From Candidatus Rifleibacteriota bacterium (GTDB taxonomy: Bacteria > Muiribacteriota > Ozemobacteria > Ozemobacterales > Ozemobacteraceae), in contig JADFYG010000023.1 in the NCBI GenBank assembly GCA_015233155.1, positions 1-64,000 of the forward strand: a DNA stretch of 64,000 nt, in the 5' to 3' direction. The notes under the pieces were generated by a model that ran no database searches, was not told the origin of the DNA, and saw only the letters and a list, made by a program, of their open reading frames with translations. Shown in pieces: positions 6,694 to 16,173 of the stretch. The first letter of the stretch is position 1, and each line of letters starts with the position of its first letter. Made by a program: the position numbers and the translations under genes.

Positions 6694-8522
6694 GGCTTCT
6701 TAGAGCCCTCCGTTGGTAAGGAATCATTTATCGGGCTTGAACTGACGAGTTTGTTTCGCAGCGATTCGACATCGAGATATGTGCGGTACACATCATGGAA
6801 TCCAGGGGAATAGCGTAAAGCCTCGTCCAATTGATTCAATGCCTCGCGTGGTTTCCCATCGGCAGAAAGCATTCTGGCATATTCAAGACGTATTGCCTCT
6901 GCAGCCGGATCGAGCCGAATGGCTTCTTCCATGTAATGCTGAAAATCTGTTTTTCGAAAGCGACGTGCGAGTTTGGCGCGGGCGAGCCAGAACAAGGCTT
7001 CCCCGGGATTGATCGCAATTGCCTGTGCCAGACGATGGTCGGCACTTTCGAGTCGTCCGTATGTCTCGTCAACTCTGGCGAGCATATATTGGGCGACAGC
7101 GTTCGATGGGTCTACGCGTTCGATACTGACGAGTGAACTTTCCGCTCCCATGATTTCATTTGCAGAAAGAGCATCACCAGCGTCTTTCAGAAGAAGCTGT
7201 ATGTGGAGATTCTTGAATGTGAGAAGGACGAATATCAAAATCAACAAAAGAACGACCCTGCGAGATCGGTCTCGAGGAATAAGCAGTGGAGGTGCCAGGT
7301 CTGGTCTCCCCATTCCGCTCAACATACCGCCTACGCTGATAGCAAGCAGGATGGCGGTTGGCAGGATTCGCGAAGAAAATCCGCTGAGATTGTGAATTAG
7401 AAATACTGTGAATGCCGCTGAGGAAGCCCCTACAAACCATGTTGGACGCTCGGCGGAACGAATGAGAGATATTATCTGATTTAGCAGCAGGAGCGAAAGA
7501 GCCAGAAGCAGAGCGGCTGCAAAAGGCCCGCTTTCAACCCATGTTTGCAGAAACTCATTATGCGCATTCATAGGATAATCGCCGCCAACGGTTCTAAAGC
7601 GCGGATAGACCTGACTGAATGTATGAAGTCCGAATCCGAAAATCGGAATGGATGGCAGGGCTTTTATCAGGGACTTACTGATCAGATTGCGTTGTGAAAG
7701 TGTCATATCCGAAGACTGTATCATGCTGAAAAGGCGATATTTGTAAGGACCAGTGAAGAAAGCAATCATAAGGATGGTGACGGCAATGATCGCGAACTGC
7801 TTTTTCGTAGTCAGTCCCCATGATGGCTTCATGATCAGCGTCAGAACCAGAAGACCTGCACATGCCGCCATATAGGCACCGCGACTGAAGGTCATGAAAA
7901 GGGCCATGCCGCATGCAAAAAAGCATAAAGTCCATAATGCCATGAAAAGATAAGACTCGGCGGCTGAGAAAAGACCGGCAAGAATGAATGGCAGAAGGGA
8001 TGCAAGATAGGCCCCGAAGACATTCGGATCAGTGAAAGTAGATGCACTGCGTGTTTTGATGATGTCCTTCATGGCGGGATCGACCCAGGTGGGCGGCATG
8101 GGCGTCCCCTGAACATATTCAGCTGCTCCGATCCAACCATGCACAAGAGCCGCGGCACCAATTGAAAAGAGAAGGGCATTGCGTGCTGCAGGGTTCGCAA
8201 TGCCGTAACGCACACCGAGCGCCACCAGGACCAGGCCTATGAGTTTACAATATACTGGAATCGATATAGAAGGATCGACCGAAAAATAGGCTGAAACGCC
8301 CGTCACAATAAGCCAGGCAAGAGTAATCCGGTATATCCAGCGGGAAAAACGATCCCCCTGGTGTGCAAGTGAGCTTGATGCGAGCAATGCGGCAAAAAGA
8401 AGGGCCAGGATCTGGACCAACGCTACTGTAAATGGTTCGCTCAGGTAGTAGGTGAAGGGAACCCCTAATACAAGAAAGCCGAACCAGAGGGGAAGCCAGC
8501 GGGATAGAATTGCTTCAACCAT
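6690..8522 (-). CDS. O-antigen ligase/Wzy_C-family polytopic protein with C-terminal TPRs
   Basis: The 610-residue product has about eleven predicted membrane helices over residues 10-440. It carries the Wzy_C/WaaL-type features FSRGAYMA and the periplasmic loop YPMNAHNEFLQTWVESGP, where His and Glu residues act in the family. After the last helix (VVLLLILIFVLLTFK) come tetratricopeptide-like repeats (MLARVDETYGRLESADHRLA, ALFWLARAKLARRF, AEAIRLEYARMLSADGKPRE). Family members ligate undecaprenyl-linked polymers to lipid A or proteins. The acceptor here is unknown. It starts 19 bases after the upstream pseudo-transglutaminase gene and overlaps the next gene by four bases, so it belongs to the same operon. 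Confidence 0.8.
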   Translation of the reverse strand: MVEAILSRWLPLWFGFLVLGVPFTYYLSEPFTVALVQILALLFAALLASSSLAHQGDRFSRWIYRITLAWLIVTGVSAYFSVDPSISIPVYCKLIGLVLVALGVRYGIANPAARNALLFSIGAAALVHGWIGAAEYVQGTPMPPTWVDPAMKDIIKTRSASTFTDPNVFGAYLASLLPFILAGLFSAAESYLFMALWTLCFFACGMALFMTFSRGAYMAACAGLLVLTLIMKPSWGLTTKKQFAIIAVTILMIAFFTGPYKYRLFSMIQSSDMTLSQRNLISKSLIKALPSIPIFGFGLHTFSQVYPRFRTVGGDYPMNAHNEFLQTWVESGPFAAALLLALSLLLLNQIISLIRSAERPTWFVGASSAAFTVFLIHNLSGFSSRILPTAILLAISVGGMLSGMGRPDLAPPLLIPRDRSRRVVLLLILIFVLLTFKNLHIQLLLKDAGDALSANEIMGAESSLVSIERVDPSNAVAQYMLARVDETYGRLESADHRLAQAIAINPGEALFWLARAKLARRFRKTDFQHYMEEAIRLDPAAEAIRLEYARMLSADGKPREALNQLDEALRYSPGFHDVYRTYLDVESLRNKLVSSSPINDSLPTEGSKKP

Positions 8523-8540
8523 GTCGAGAATTGTAATACA

Positions 8541-10772
8541 TCAGCGATTCCCGGGGGAATCAGTGTGAGAAGTTTCTGAAGCGGTCATCTTTTTTTGAGC
8601 CGGGGTTGCTGTGGCTTGAACGTCCGCTTTTTCCAGAACTATCCACTGATTGTCGAGATCAGCCATTGCCGAAACACAAGCGCGATATTGCGGATATGCA
8701 TCGGCCGGCTGAAAGGTCTTTCTGGATACACGAAAACGGTCGGCGAAAAGCAAGGTTCTGCCGTTCTGGGTAAGGCTGGCTCCAAAATCCAGGAAAGAGC
8801 ATGCATATGAAAATGTGCGGTTCCATGGCACCCAGTCGTAAGAATCGGGAAGTTCAATGACGACGGTAGTCGTAGTTTCGGATGTGACAAAACAATCCAT
8901 GGGATATGTGCGTGACGCGAGGCTTGCCGAGCCGGATTCAAAATTGACCCATAAATTTTTCATGGCCATTAACTTGTCTGACGCAGTTAAGGCGGCGTCT
9001 GGAATGTGATACGAAAGTGTCAGAACTACAGGTGCTTCGAGATCGTCCAGGTTTGAATACGCGAAATCGATCAGACGCGCTTTTGGATGAACTCGTTTCA
9101 CGGTATTCTCCGCAGAAATACGCTTTTCAGCGGTCTTAGCGGCCTTAATCCCGCGAATGCCGGTTTCAAACGGACCGCGAAAACATCGCACATCGCGTAC
9201 GTCGACGGAACCGTTGGCGGCGAGTTTAACAAAGACCTGTTGATCGACACGATTTTTTACGGCATCACCCTCGGGGGTAATCGCGAAAGTGAATGTGTCT
9301 CCTTCCAGAAATGCCGCAGCTGTGCCCTGGAAAGCTGGAGCGATGTGACCAAACGGGAGATAGTCAGAGTCGCAGGTCACGTAAATTGTTTCCCCATCTA
9401 TGGATACTCGGAGCAGTGCATCTTCCGCCTGACCCAGCGATGGAATCTCCCGTTTGATTCCTCCCTCTCTCCAGGATGCGGCGAAGCCGAAGTCGACAGG
9501 CAAGCCAATGCGACGCAAGGCGTGGTACAGCAGGACTGTTCGGGCAAACGTGCTTGCGTAACGTTTTTTTAAGACCACATCGGCCGAAGGGGCATCATAT
9601 CCACCGTAATCGAAACAGGACAAATCCACCAGGCGAATCTTTTTCAGAATTGCCTCATAGATGCGTTGGGCTTTCATCATTTGAGAACCAGACGCTATGC
9701 CGGCTTCCGTAAGAAAAGCATCGAGGCGTTCCGGCGACGGGGCAGCCTTGTCGAGTGACTCTTTGAATGCCTTGGCAGCATCGTTCCAGGAGGTTTCCGG
9801 AGTAATGACCAGACGTGGAAAAATGCGCGATCTTGAGGACATGTTCTGCTCCGGAATATAACCCTTGGGATCGGAAAAGAACCACGAAATTACACGATTT
9901 CCGGAGGCATTCACTGTATCGGTCATTCGAGGTGCGTTGCCGGTCCACTGATAGGTTTTAATGCAAAGTGCAAGGTTTTTCGGAGCTTCTATCACAATTT
10001 CATCTGCGAGTACTGGTTCGCGCTGTCCGAAGGTAGCGTCTATGACATACGGCCGGAGGGGTGTCGGAGGAATGGTCTCGATTCGCTGTAATACGTCTAT
10101 CACACTTCCAATGTCTACTTTTTTCAGAGCGAATTTCAGCTTTTTGAGCCGGTCATACTCCGGCGTCGAAGAAAAGATGGCTTCGTCAGAAAGTGCGTCG
10201 TCGGTAAGATGTGTAACGCGTCCGTCAGCACCATATGTGTGTGCAAAGACGAGATCCGGTTTTTCCCGATCGAATGCGTAGAATATAGACTGATTGGCTT
10301 CATCGAGGCCGGGTTCTTTCAGAATTTTCAGTAATTTTCGGCGCTCATGCAAAACTGATCCGTCGGGTCGAAATGTGAAGGTGCGACGTCTGAATAGCGT
10401 TACATAGTCGGAATCCGGGTGCTGCGCGGCAGTTGGGGCTTTCGCCAGGATTTCCCTGACGAGTGGATCAGTAATACTCGCGACCTGAGAAATCTCGTCG
10501 CCTGGCCGGATCTTCGAGAAAAGCACATGTGCGGTTTCTGTGGCCACATATGTGTGCTTCGTACCATCGGCTTCGTTGAACCCGATCTTGCCATCGCCGA
10601 TTTTTTCAATGTTTCCGATGTGCTCTTCGCCTTCATTGAGATACAGGACGTCGGCATGCAAAGGGAAAAGAGAGGTAAGAGAAGCCGAAGCCGTCAGGGC
10701 CATTGCACTGACGAACAGAGTTCGAATCGTCGTAGAAAAAATGCTTGCCGGAACGACGGATATGCGTCTCAT
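8541..10772 (-). CDS. DUF3857/transglutaminase-like protein with lost catalytic triad
   Basis: The 743-residue product has a signal peptide (to about residue 40), a DUF3857-like region (VTLFRRRTFTFRPDGSV onward) and a transglutaminase-like core. Aligned by eye with the neighbouring 705-residue paralogue, its KKRYASTFARTVLLYHAL replaces NRYGDCTDKGMLLATML, putting Thr408 where the catalytic Cys belongs. The His position falls at Asp451 and the Asp position at a Thr (IYVTCDSDY). It is therefore probably a periplasmic pseudoenzyme that scaffolds or regulates its partner. It overlaps the paralogue's stop by four bases. It may instead have a new activity; no alternative catalytic set is obvious. 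Confidence 0.75.
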   Translation of the reverse strand: MRRISVVPASIFSTTIRTLFVSAMALTASASLTSLFPLHADVLYLNEGEEHIGNIEKIGDGKIGFNEADGTKHTYVATETAHVLFSKIRPGDEISQVASITDPLVREILAKAPTAAQHPDSDYVTLFRRRTFTFRPDGSVLHERRKLLKILKEPGLDEANQSIFYAFDREKPDLVFAHTYGADGRVTHLTDDALSDEAIFSSTPEYDRLKKLKFALKKVDIGSVIDVLQRIETIPPTPLRPYVIDATFGQREPVLADEIVIEAPKNLALCIKTYQWTGNAPRMTDTVNASGNRVISWFFSDPKGYIPEQNMSSRSRIFPRLVITPETSWNDAAKAFKESLDKAAPSPERLDAFLTEAGIASGSQMMKAQRIYEAILKKIRLVDLSCFDYGGYDAPSADVVLKKRYASTFARTVLLYHALRRIGLPVDFGFAASWREGGIKREIPSLGQAEDALLRVSIDGETIYVTCDSDYLPFGHIAPAFQGTAAAFLEGDTFTFAITPEGDAVKNRVDQQVFVKLAANGSVDVRDVRCFRGPFETGIRGIKAAKTAEKRISAENTVKRVHPKARLIDFAYSNLDDLEAPVVLTLSYHIPDAALTASDKLMAMKNLWVNFESGSASLASRTYPMDCFVTSETTTTVVIELPDSYDWVPWNRTFSYACSFLDFGASLTQNGRTLLFADRFRVSRKTFQPADAYPQYRACVSAMADLDNQWIVLEKADVQATATPAQKKMTASETSHTDSPGNR

Positions 10773-12886
10773 TTTGCGGCTCCTTCAGGGGCGGTCGGGT
10801 TAATTTCTTCAAGGAAGATGCGTTCCTCGGTGAAACGGGATATTCTTTCCAGGGCTTCCTTGTGTTTCTCGTAATCCTTGACCGGAACAATACGCACGGG
10901 AAGGGAAAGTTTTCTAAATACCTTCACATCGTTGCCTGACTGAGTATATTTAGACTCAAAGTCAATATAAGGAGTCTTTATTTTAAGAGGTTCAGGAATG
11001 AATTTTACGCGAAATCCATGCGGAAGTTTTATTGTAATATCATCAATGCGCTGACTGGATGTCGTGTATACGATGTCGTATGTGCGTTTTGCAAGGCTCA
11101 CCTCCGCAAAACGCATTCGAAAAAATGGAATCTCGAATATCATGTATTTTCCTGATCTCGGGGCTATTTTGTTGAGCGTATAAGACGATCTGGCGTGGAA
11201 TGCGGAAGAAAAATCAAGCGGATCGGAATGCGTCGCAATTTGCAGAACGTAATCCGGAGTCAGTTCAGAAATGGAAGCACGAATCTGTTTTTCATATTCT
11301 TCAGGTTTCATATTGCGACTGGAACCACGCGCATTGGCTTCTGAGTGCCCTGTGCATTCAGACTTGAAATCCACCTTCACTGAGCCGTCAGCAGCCAGTA
11401 TGAGATCACGTGTTACATGAAACGAATTATCCTCGGGGGGCGGCACCGGAATATGGTCGATGCGGCGCGCCATGGAGTTTTCGGCCAGAACATCATGATC
11501 GTCGGCACGGAAGTAAGGATAGCGGTAATCTGTCGCCGTTGAATCAAGCCAGAATCTTTTGCCATCCATATTCACTTCCGTAATGCAATGATTGGAATCG
11601 AAAATGGGAAGCTCTCTGATCGCTTGCCCGCTCGGATTGGTCAGAATACCTACCGGATATGCCTCAATGCCAATGTGCTTCAACATCGTGGCCAGGAGCA
11701 TTCCCTTGTCGGTGCAGTCGCCATAGCGGTTTTTAAGCGTTTCCTCAGCAGCATGCCCAACCTGATTGCTCGATAGATTGCCCTTAATCGAAATGTACCG
11801 GATCTCTTTCTGACAGAAAAGATAAATGCGGGAAATTTTTTCCTCGATTGTATTGGCACCCTGTATGAGTTCATCAACTTTGTGCTTGACCGCTTCAGTA
11901 AGATCAAAACGTTTGTCGAACATGGGTTTGAGGCGGTCAAACATGTAGCTCCAATCTTTCTGTTGTGAAAAATAAACGATCGGAACAATTTCACGCGAAG
12001 GGGGCATATATGGTTCCGATATTATCGGGGGCATATCGGAGAGCCTCCACAAATATATTTTTTCGTCACCGACTTCGCTGATGACAGGTTTTTCAGATCC
12101 CGTTGGCATGTGTCTGGTGAGAAATGGAAGATCGAAGCCCTTTGGAACGCAAACGCGAACTAGTGAGTCCGCGACCGGTTCCCCACCTTGAAATGCAAAC
12201 TCACCCTGCCAGAGCTTTTTGTCGAAGGGATTGAATTCTTCCTGCTCGTAACAGTAATCGATCAGGCAACCCGGAGCGGCATTGGGGATGGTAAAGCTTA
12301 TCTGTTGTATATTGTTGAAATATTCGCCTCCACTGGCTCCTTTGGAGACTTTTATCTGATCGAGCGGAAGCGGTGTCATGACTCCATCCGGACCATAAGA
12401 TCGGGCATGAATGATTTTCGTACGCTCCCGGTTCGGATCAAAACCGAGTGACATTTCGGCATTCCCCAGTGATTCTTCCTTTACAAGAAGCAGGACACCG
12501 CGATATTTATATGACCGTGTTCCGTCTGCGCGATAATGGAATTCAGCCTCGTCTCGTACGAGGATTGATGCGCTGTCTGGAAAATGGCGCCGGAGCTCCT
12601 GTGCACGTTCCATGAGCGCGGGAAGATCGGCCACATCGGTTGCCATTTTTGCAAATTTTTGCTCTTCACCGGTAAACCCGATATCGCGAATTTCTTCACG
12701 GCGCATGGTGCGTGTTTCAGTGCCCACGTTGAAATGGGCGGTATTTCCGTCGAAGGTCAGATTGGAAACCGTTATGGTATCGCCATTGGGAAGAGCGAGC
12801 ATTTCTGCAGCAGCTGGGTTTGCGGGATATGCGAATACAGCTGTGAGGCCGATAAGACCGATTCGGGCAAGCATACGAAGGTTCAA
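10769..12886 (-). CDS. DUF3857 plus transglutaminase-like periplasmic protein
   Basis: The 705-residue product has a signal peptide (ARIGLIGLTAVFAYPANPAAA), a DUF3857 beta-domain at about residues 100-260 and a transglutaminase-like core with an apparently intact triad: Cys391 in NRYGDCTDKG, His433 in FDSNHCITEV and Asp448 in FWLDSTATDY. Such proteins are usually periplasmic or surface thiol hydrolases or crosslinkers of unknown substrate. The start is TTG 12886, with AGGAG seven bases upstream; the first ATG is four codons later. It is the first gene of a minus-strand operon with its inactive paralogue, a polymer ligase, a radical-SAM-like protein and aroQ. Confidence 0.8.
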   Translation of the reverse strand: MNLRMLARIGLIGLTAVFAYPANPAAAEMLALPNGDTITVSNLTFDGNTAHFNVGTETRTMRREEIRDIGFTGEEQKFAKMATDVADLPALMERAQELRRHFPDSASILVRDEAEFHYRADGTRSYKYRGVLLLVKEESLGNAEMSLGFDPNRERTKIIHARSYGPDGVMTPLPLDQIKVSKGASGGEYFNNIQQISFTIPNAAPGCLIDYCYEQEEFNPFDKKLWQGEFAFQGGEPVADSLVRVCVPKGFDLPFLTRHMPTGSEKPVISEVGDEKIYLWRLSDMPPIISEPYMPPSREIVPIVYFSQQKDWSYMFDRLKPMFDKRFDLTEAVKHKVDELIQGANTIEEKISRIYLFCQKEIRYISIKGNLSSNQVGHAAEETLKNRYGDCTDKGMLLATMLKHIGIEAYPVGILTNPSGQAIRELPIFDSNHCITEVNMDGKRFWLDSTATDYRYPYFRADDHDVLAENSMARRIDHIPVPPPEDNSFHVTRDLILAADGSVKVDFKSECTGHSEANARGSSRNMKPEEYEKQIRASISELTPDYVLQIATHSDPLDFSSAFHARSSYTLNKIAPRSGKYMIFEIPFFRMRFAEVSLAKRTYDIVYTTSSQRIDDITIKLPHGFRVKFIPEPLKIKTPYIDFESKYTQSGNDVKVFRKLSLPVRIVPVKDYEKHKEALERISRFTEERIFLEEINPTAPEGAAK

Positions 12887-13094
12887 GCGACGTCTCCTGA
12901 AAAGAATAATTCCCGGATATTATATAGGCGGACGCTGCAATATGGAAGATTTATATACCGGGCAATACATTGTTTGATCATTTCGCCACTGGTATTTTTC
13001 CGTCTTGAAAGCAGAAAAATAGTGTGCCAGAATATTCCAAGCTGTTTTTTGACAGAATTGATAAAATCAGAGTTGCGATATTAAGGAGATACTT

Positions 13095-14009
13095 ATGGGT
13101 CGGAGAAATATCGACATAGCACGGGTTTTAGCCGCTATGACCGCCATAATGTTTTTTGGTGTCTGGAGCTGCGTAACTTTGTTTGGTGATACCAGCGAAA
13201 TCACTCTCCCCGGTGGCGTAAAAATGAGTTTTGTCCAGATCCCATCCGGGACCTATCAAATCGGGAACCTCGCTGACCAACATGACAAGAGGATCCACAC
13301 TGTAACGAAAAAGAAAACGTTGCTGATGGGGACGTATGAAGTTACACAGGAGCAGTATAAAAGTATTGCCGGGGTAAATCCTTCATACTTCATTGCCTCG
13401 CAGACAGACTATTCAAGCGGATATTCAAACACTGCCAGTCAGCCTGCAGAGCAGGTTTCGTGGTTTGACGCCGTGCGGTTTTGCAATGCTCTCAGCATAA
13501 ATCAGGGTTTTGCTCCATGTTATTCGAGTCAGAGCAATACATCACCAATAACTGATGACGATATCCTGATCTGCAACTGGAATGCAAACGGCTATCGCCT
13601 GCCGACTGACGGCGAATGGGAAGCCGCCTGCCGGGCAAGCGGGACTGCCGTTTTCTATTGGGGTGATGACACATCTGAAGCCACTATAAAGCAGAATGCG
13701 TGGTATGAAATGAACTGCATGCCTGGTTCCTGGACTGCACCGCATGCTGCAAAGGGTGGCACTCAGCCGGTCGGGACGAAACTACCAAACAGATTCGGGT
13801 TGTATGACATGAGCGGCAATGTATTGGAATGGTGCTGGGATATGCCTGAACCGGTCGTTGCTCCAGGCCGCAGAGAGGGCTCGGGCGGCGTCTGCCGTGG
13901 TGGCAGCTGGAGTAATTCCGCAGATCGCTGTAGTTCCTCCCTTCGTACATGGTATCCACCCGTTCTTCATTTACGCAACGTGGGTTTCCGCCTTCTCAGG
14001 ACCCCGTGA
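13095..14009 (+). CDS. SUMF1/FGE-sulfatase-fold protein, exported
   Basis: The 304-residue product has an N-terminal signal or anchor helix and then the formylglycine-generating-enzyme fold: FVQIPSGTYQIG, YEVTQEQYKS, VSWFDAVRFCNALS, YRLPTDGEWEAACR, YDMSGNVLEWCWD, VCRGGSWSNSADRC and VGFRLL. In true FGE two cysteines five residues apart bind copper and the substrate; here only the second (in ADRC) is seen and the first is Asn, so sulfatase maturation is unlikely. Such domains often bind ligands, modify surface substrates or sit in EgtB-like enzymes. No sulfatase gene lies nearby. The ribosome site AAGGAGA precedes ATG 13095; the gene converges on a membrane-protein gene nine bases away. Confidence 0.8.
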   Translation: MGRRNIDIARVLAAMTAIMFFGVWSCVTLFGDTSEITLPGGVKMSFVQIPSGTYQIGNLADQHDKRIHTVTKKKTLLMGTYEVTQEQYKSIAGVNPSYFIASQTDYSSGYSNTASQPAEQVSWFDAVRFCNALSINQGFAPCYSSQSNTSPITDDDILICNWNANGYRLPTDGEWEAACRASGTAVFYWGDDTSEATIKQNAWYEMNCMPGSWTAPHAAKGGTQPVGTKLPNRFGLYDMSGNVLEWCWDMPEPVVAPGRREGSGGVCRGGSWSNSADRCSSSLRTWYPPVLHLRNVGFRLLRTP

Positions 14010-14017
14010 TCCATCAT

Positions 14018-15172
14018 TCAGCGTTTGACCAGGTCGACCACAACATCGACTAATACTTCCTTGAAAAGGAAGAGAAGTGCCGGAATTGCCACGAGAGTCG
14101 CTATGCGGGCGATGGAATCAACAGTGAATGGCCATTCAGGAAGGTTTTCAATTTCGATAAGGAGTTGTCGTTCCTGGAGATATCTTTCCGCCATCGGGCG
14201 ATCCGGTTTTTTCAGCAGGGCGTGCTCAAGTGTGTGAAGTTTCGCCGAGAACAGATCGCGAATCTGTTGTTTGCGTTTTATAAGCATGCGGTGCAGGCGC
14301 CATTGAGGCACAAGAAAATACGTCATTGGAATGATTATTGAGAGCAGAAAAATTCCGAAAGCGAATTGAAGCTCGCCCGAAAGCGTATTGTCCTGAAGGG
14401 CGAAGAGGCGACTCGTACTCAGCGTGATCCAGAATGTGGCTAAAGACAGTAATGACGCTCCGACAGCCGTTCGCGCGGAGCCGCGCCCTGCAGCTTCCAG
14501 GACATCCCAGGAAAAAAGTCGTTCTTCCGCTAGTTCCAACTCTTTGCTGAGACGGCTGACGAGCCAGCCGAATGCCAAAAACATCCAGATAGTACGGGCG
14601 AAAAAAGCGAAGCCGAGAGTGCCGACGACCACCGTAAGCCAGCGCGTCACTTCGTATTGATAGGGTGCCAGTTCCCAACTTACGTTAAGGCGAAATCCCG
14701 CGAAGACGCTGCCGGCAATAATCGCGATAAATATCGGTTCCCAACCATCTTCATGGCGTTTGATATATGTAGCGTACAGCTCTTTGAAGACAGGTTCATT
14801 CTGTGCATGATTCACAATGAGCCCGCCGAGTACTAAGCGGCGGGCACGCAGGAATGGTGGTCCAAGCACGGCAATTGTAAATCCAAAAGTACACCCCAGT
14901 TCGTAAACCGGAAAAATGTGTTCTCCGAAAAAAAATCTTATGAAGCTGATGATCAACACGAGGGGAAACGACACGAAGAAAAGTTTCTCGAAGCTCGTCA
15001 GTGGTTCTAACCAGCGATGTACGCGATCGAAATCGGGAAGAGCCTCTCCCGATAAAGAGGGAGTGACCAAAGCAGTTTCAATATTTTCGCCTGAAGATAC
15101 TGATGAAGCAGGCGTTTCTGCTGGTCTATCCACCCCCGGCTCTGGTTCCGGATTGACGTAATGATCAGGCAT
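14018..15172 (-). CDS. Polytopic membrane protein of unknown function
   Basis: No family is recognised. The product has a hydrophilic Pro/Glu-rich N-terminal tail of about 75 residues and about seven hydrophobic helices, including FFVSFPLVLIISFIRFFFG, WLTVVVGTLGFAFFART, ASLLSLATFWITLSTS and a last one ending FLFKEVLVDVVVDLV. A charged loop (MLIKRKQQIRDLFSAKLHTL) faces the cytosol by the positive-inside rule. The start is uncertain: ATG 15172 is chosen, but GTG 15190 and TTG 15202 are in frame just after a TATAAT box read on the minus strand (15205-15210). It diverges from dprA with 94 bases between the starts. Confidence 0.7.
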   Translation of the reverse strand: MPDHYVNPEPEPGVDRPAETPASSVSSGENIETALVTPSLSGEALPDFDRVHRWLEPLTSFEKLFFVSFPLVLIISFIRFFFGEHIFPVYELGCTFGFTIAVLGPPFLRARRLVLGGLIVNHAQNEPVFKELYATYIKRHEDGWEPIFIAIIAGSVFAGFRLNVSWELAPYQYEVTRWLTVVVGTLGFAFFARTIWMFLAFGWLVSRLSKELELAEERLFSWDVLEAAGRGSARTAVGASLLSLATFWITLSTSRLFALQDNTLSGELQFAFGIFLLSIIIPMTYFLVPQWRLHRMLIKRKQQIRDLFSAKLHTLEHALLKKPDRPMAERYLQERQLLIEIENLPEWPFTVDSIARIATLVAIPALLFLFKEVLVDVVVDLVKR

Positions 15173-15231
15173 TGTGAGACAGCCTTTCACGCAAAATATC
15201 AAGAATTATAAAGTATACCATTTCCAGGCAT

Positions 15232-15260
15232 TTGCGCGAGAGGCCTCAGTTGTCTATACT
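15232..15260 (+). promoter_or_regulatory. Sigma-70 promoter of dprA, placing the transcript start at the ATG
   Basis: TTGCGC (15232-15237) and TATACT (15255-15260) are separated by exactly 17 bases. Transcription would start about seven bases after the -10 box, which is the A of the dprA ATG at 15267. There is no ribosome-binding site between the -10 box and the ATG, consistent with a leaderless message. Confidence 0.55.
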
Positions 15261-15266
15261 TGCGAC

Positions 15267-16172
15267 ATGTCGTTTACCGAAGAAAAAGCAGCTATAGCTC
15301 TTTTGCGCATTTCAGGAGTGGGAGCCGATATGTTCCGGCGATTGTTGATCGCCTATGGATCACCCTCTGCGGCTCATGCCGCTGTTCTAACCGGAACTGC
15401 AAGATCTGATGGCTTCGATGTTCCTCGCACGACGATGAAGCGTTCGGTGCCCGGCCTTGTCGAGCGCACATGCGATAAACTCGATAAATTCGGTACCGGC
15501 GAAGGCATGTTCTGGTATGGCGGATCCGGCTACCCTGCACGTTTACTGAATGTTCCTGAACCACCGCCCGTGTTGTTCTGGCAGGGAATTCACGATGCGG
15601 CGAAGATTTGGAACACTCCGGTCGTTGCAATCGTTGGGGCCAGAAAGGCAAGCCCGGCCGGTGTGAATTTCGCTGATAAATTGTCCAGATCATGCGTGGA
15701 ATCCGGATGGACAGTCGTCAGCGGAGGAGCCGCAGGAATCGACGCAGCAGCCCATAATGGCGCACTGGAAACGGACGGCGGGTCGGCGGGGGGTGTTACG
15801 GTTGCGGTTGTTGCAACCGGACTCGACATCTGGTATCCGAAATCAAATCATGCTTTGTTTCAACGTATTCTTGCTCATGGGCTTATGATGAGCGAATTCT
15901 TTCCCGGGACTCCACCGGTGCGCAGCCATTTTCCGACACGAAATCGCATAATTGCAGCGCTTGCCGATGCTGTAGTATTTGTCGAAGGTGGCGAACGGAG
16001 TGGAGCGCTTATTACAGTCCGCAAGGCGATCGATGTGCAACGGCCGGTATTTTCATTCCTGGCCGAAGGAATAGATCAGGGCGGGCTGTCACGGATAGTT
16101 GCGGATGACCTCAGAGTCACGACGGTGACTTCCTGTGAACAGCTGATGCTTTGTCTGAAAAATATTCTGTAA
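15267..16172 (+). CDS. dprA: DNA-processing protein DprA/Smf
   Basis: The 301-residue product has an N-terminal helix-hairpin region (ALLRISGVGADMFRRLL) and the DprA Rossmann-like core: VAIVGARKASPAGVNFA, VVSGGAAGIDAAAHNGAL, VAVVATGLDIWYPKSN, SEFFPGTPP, HFPTRNRIIAALADAVVFVE and SGALITVRKAID. DprA loads RecA onto incoming single strands during natural transformation. The C-terminal winged helix found in some members is not evident. ATG 15267 fits the family start; a longer reading frame to 15174 would add residues with no family match. It ends two bases from the stop of a converging hydrolase gene. Confidence 0.93.
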   Translation: MSFTEEKAAIALLRISGVGADMFRRLLIAYGSPSAAHAAVLTGTARSDGFDVPRTTMKRSVPGLVERTCDKLDKFGTGEGMFWYGGSGYPARLLNVPEPPPVLFWQGIHDAAKIWNTPVVAIVGARKASPAGVNFADKLSRSCVESGWTVVSGGAAGIDAAAHNGALETDGGSAGGVTVAVVATGLDIWYPKSNHALFQRILAHGLMMSEFFPGTPPVRSHFPTRNRIIAALADAVVFVEGGERSGALITVRKAIDVQRPVFSFLAEGIDQGGLSRIVADDLRVTTVTSCEQLMLCLKNIL

Positions 16173-16173
16173 C

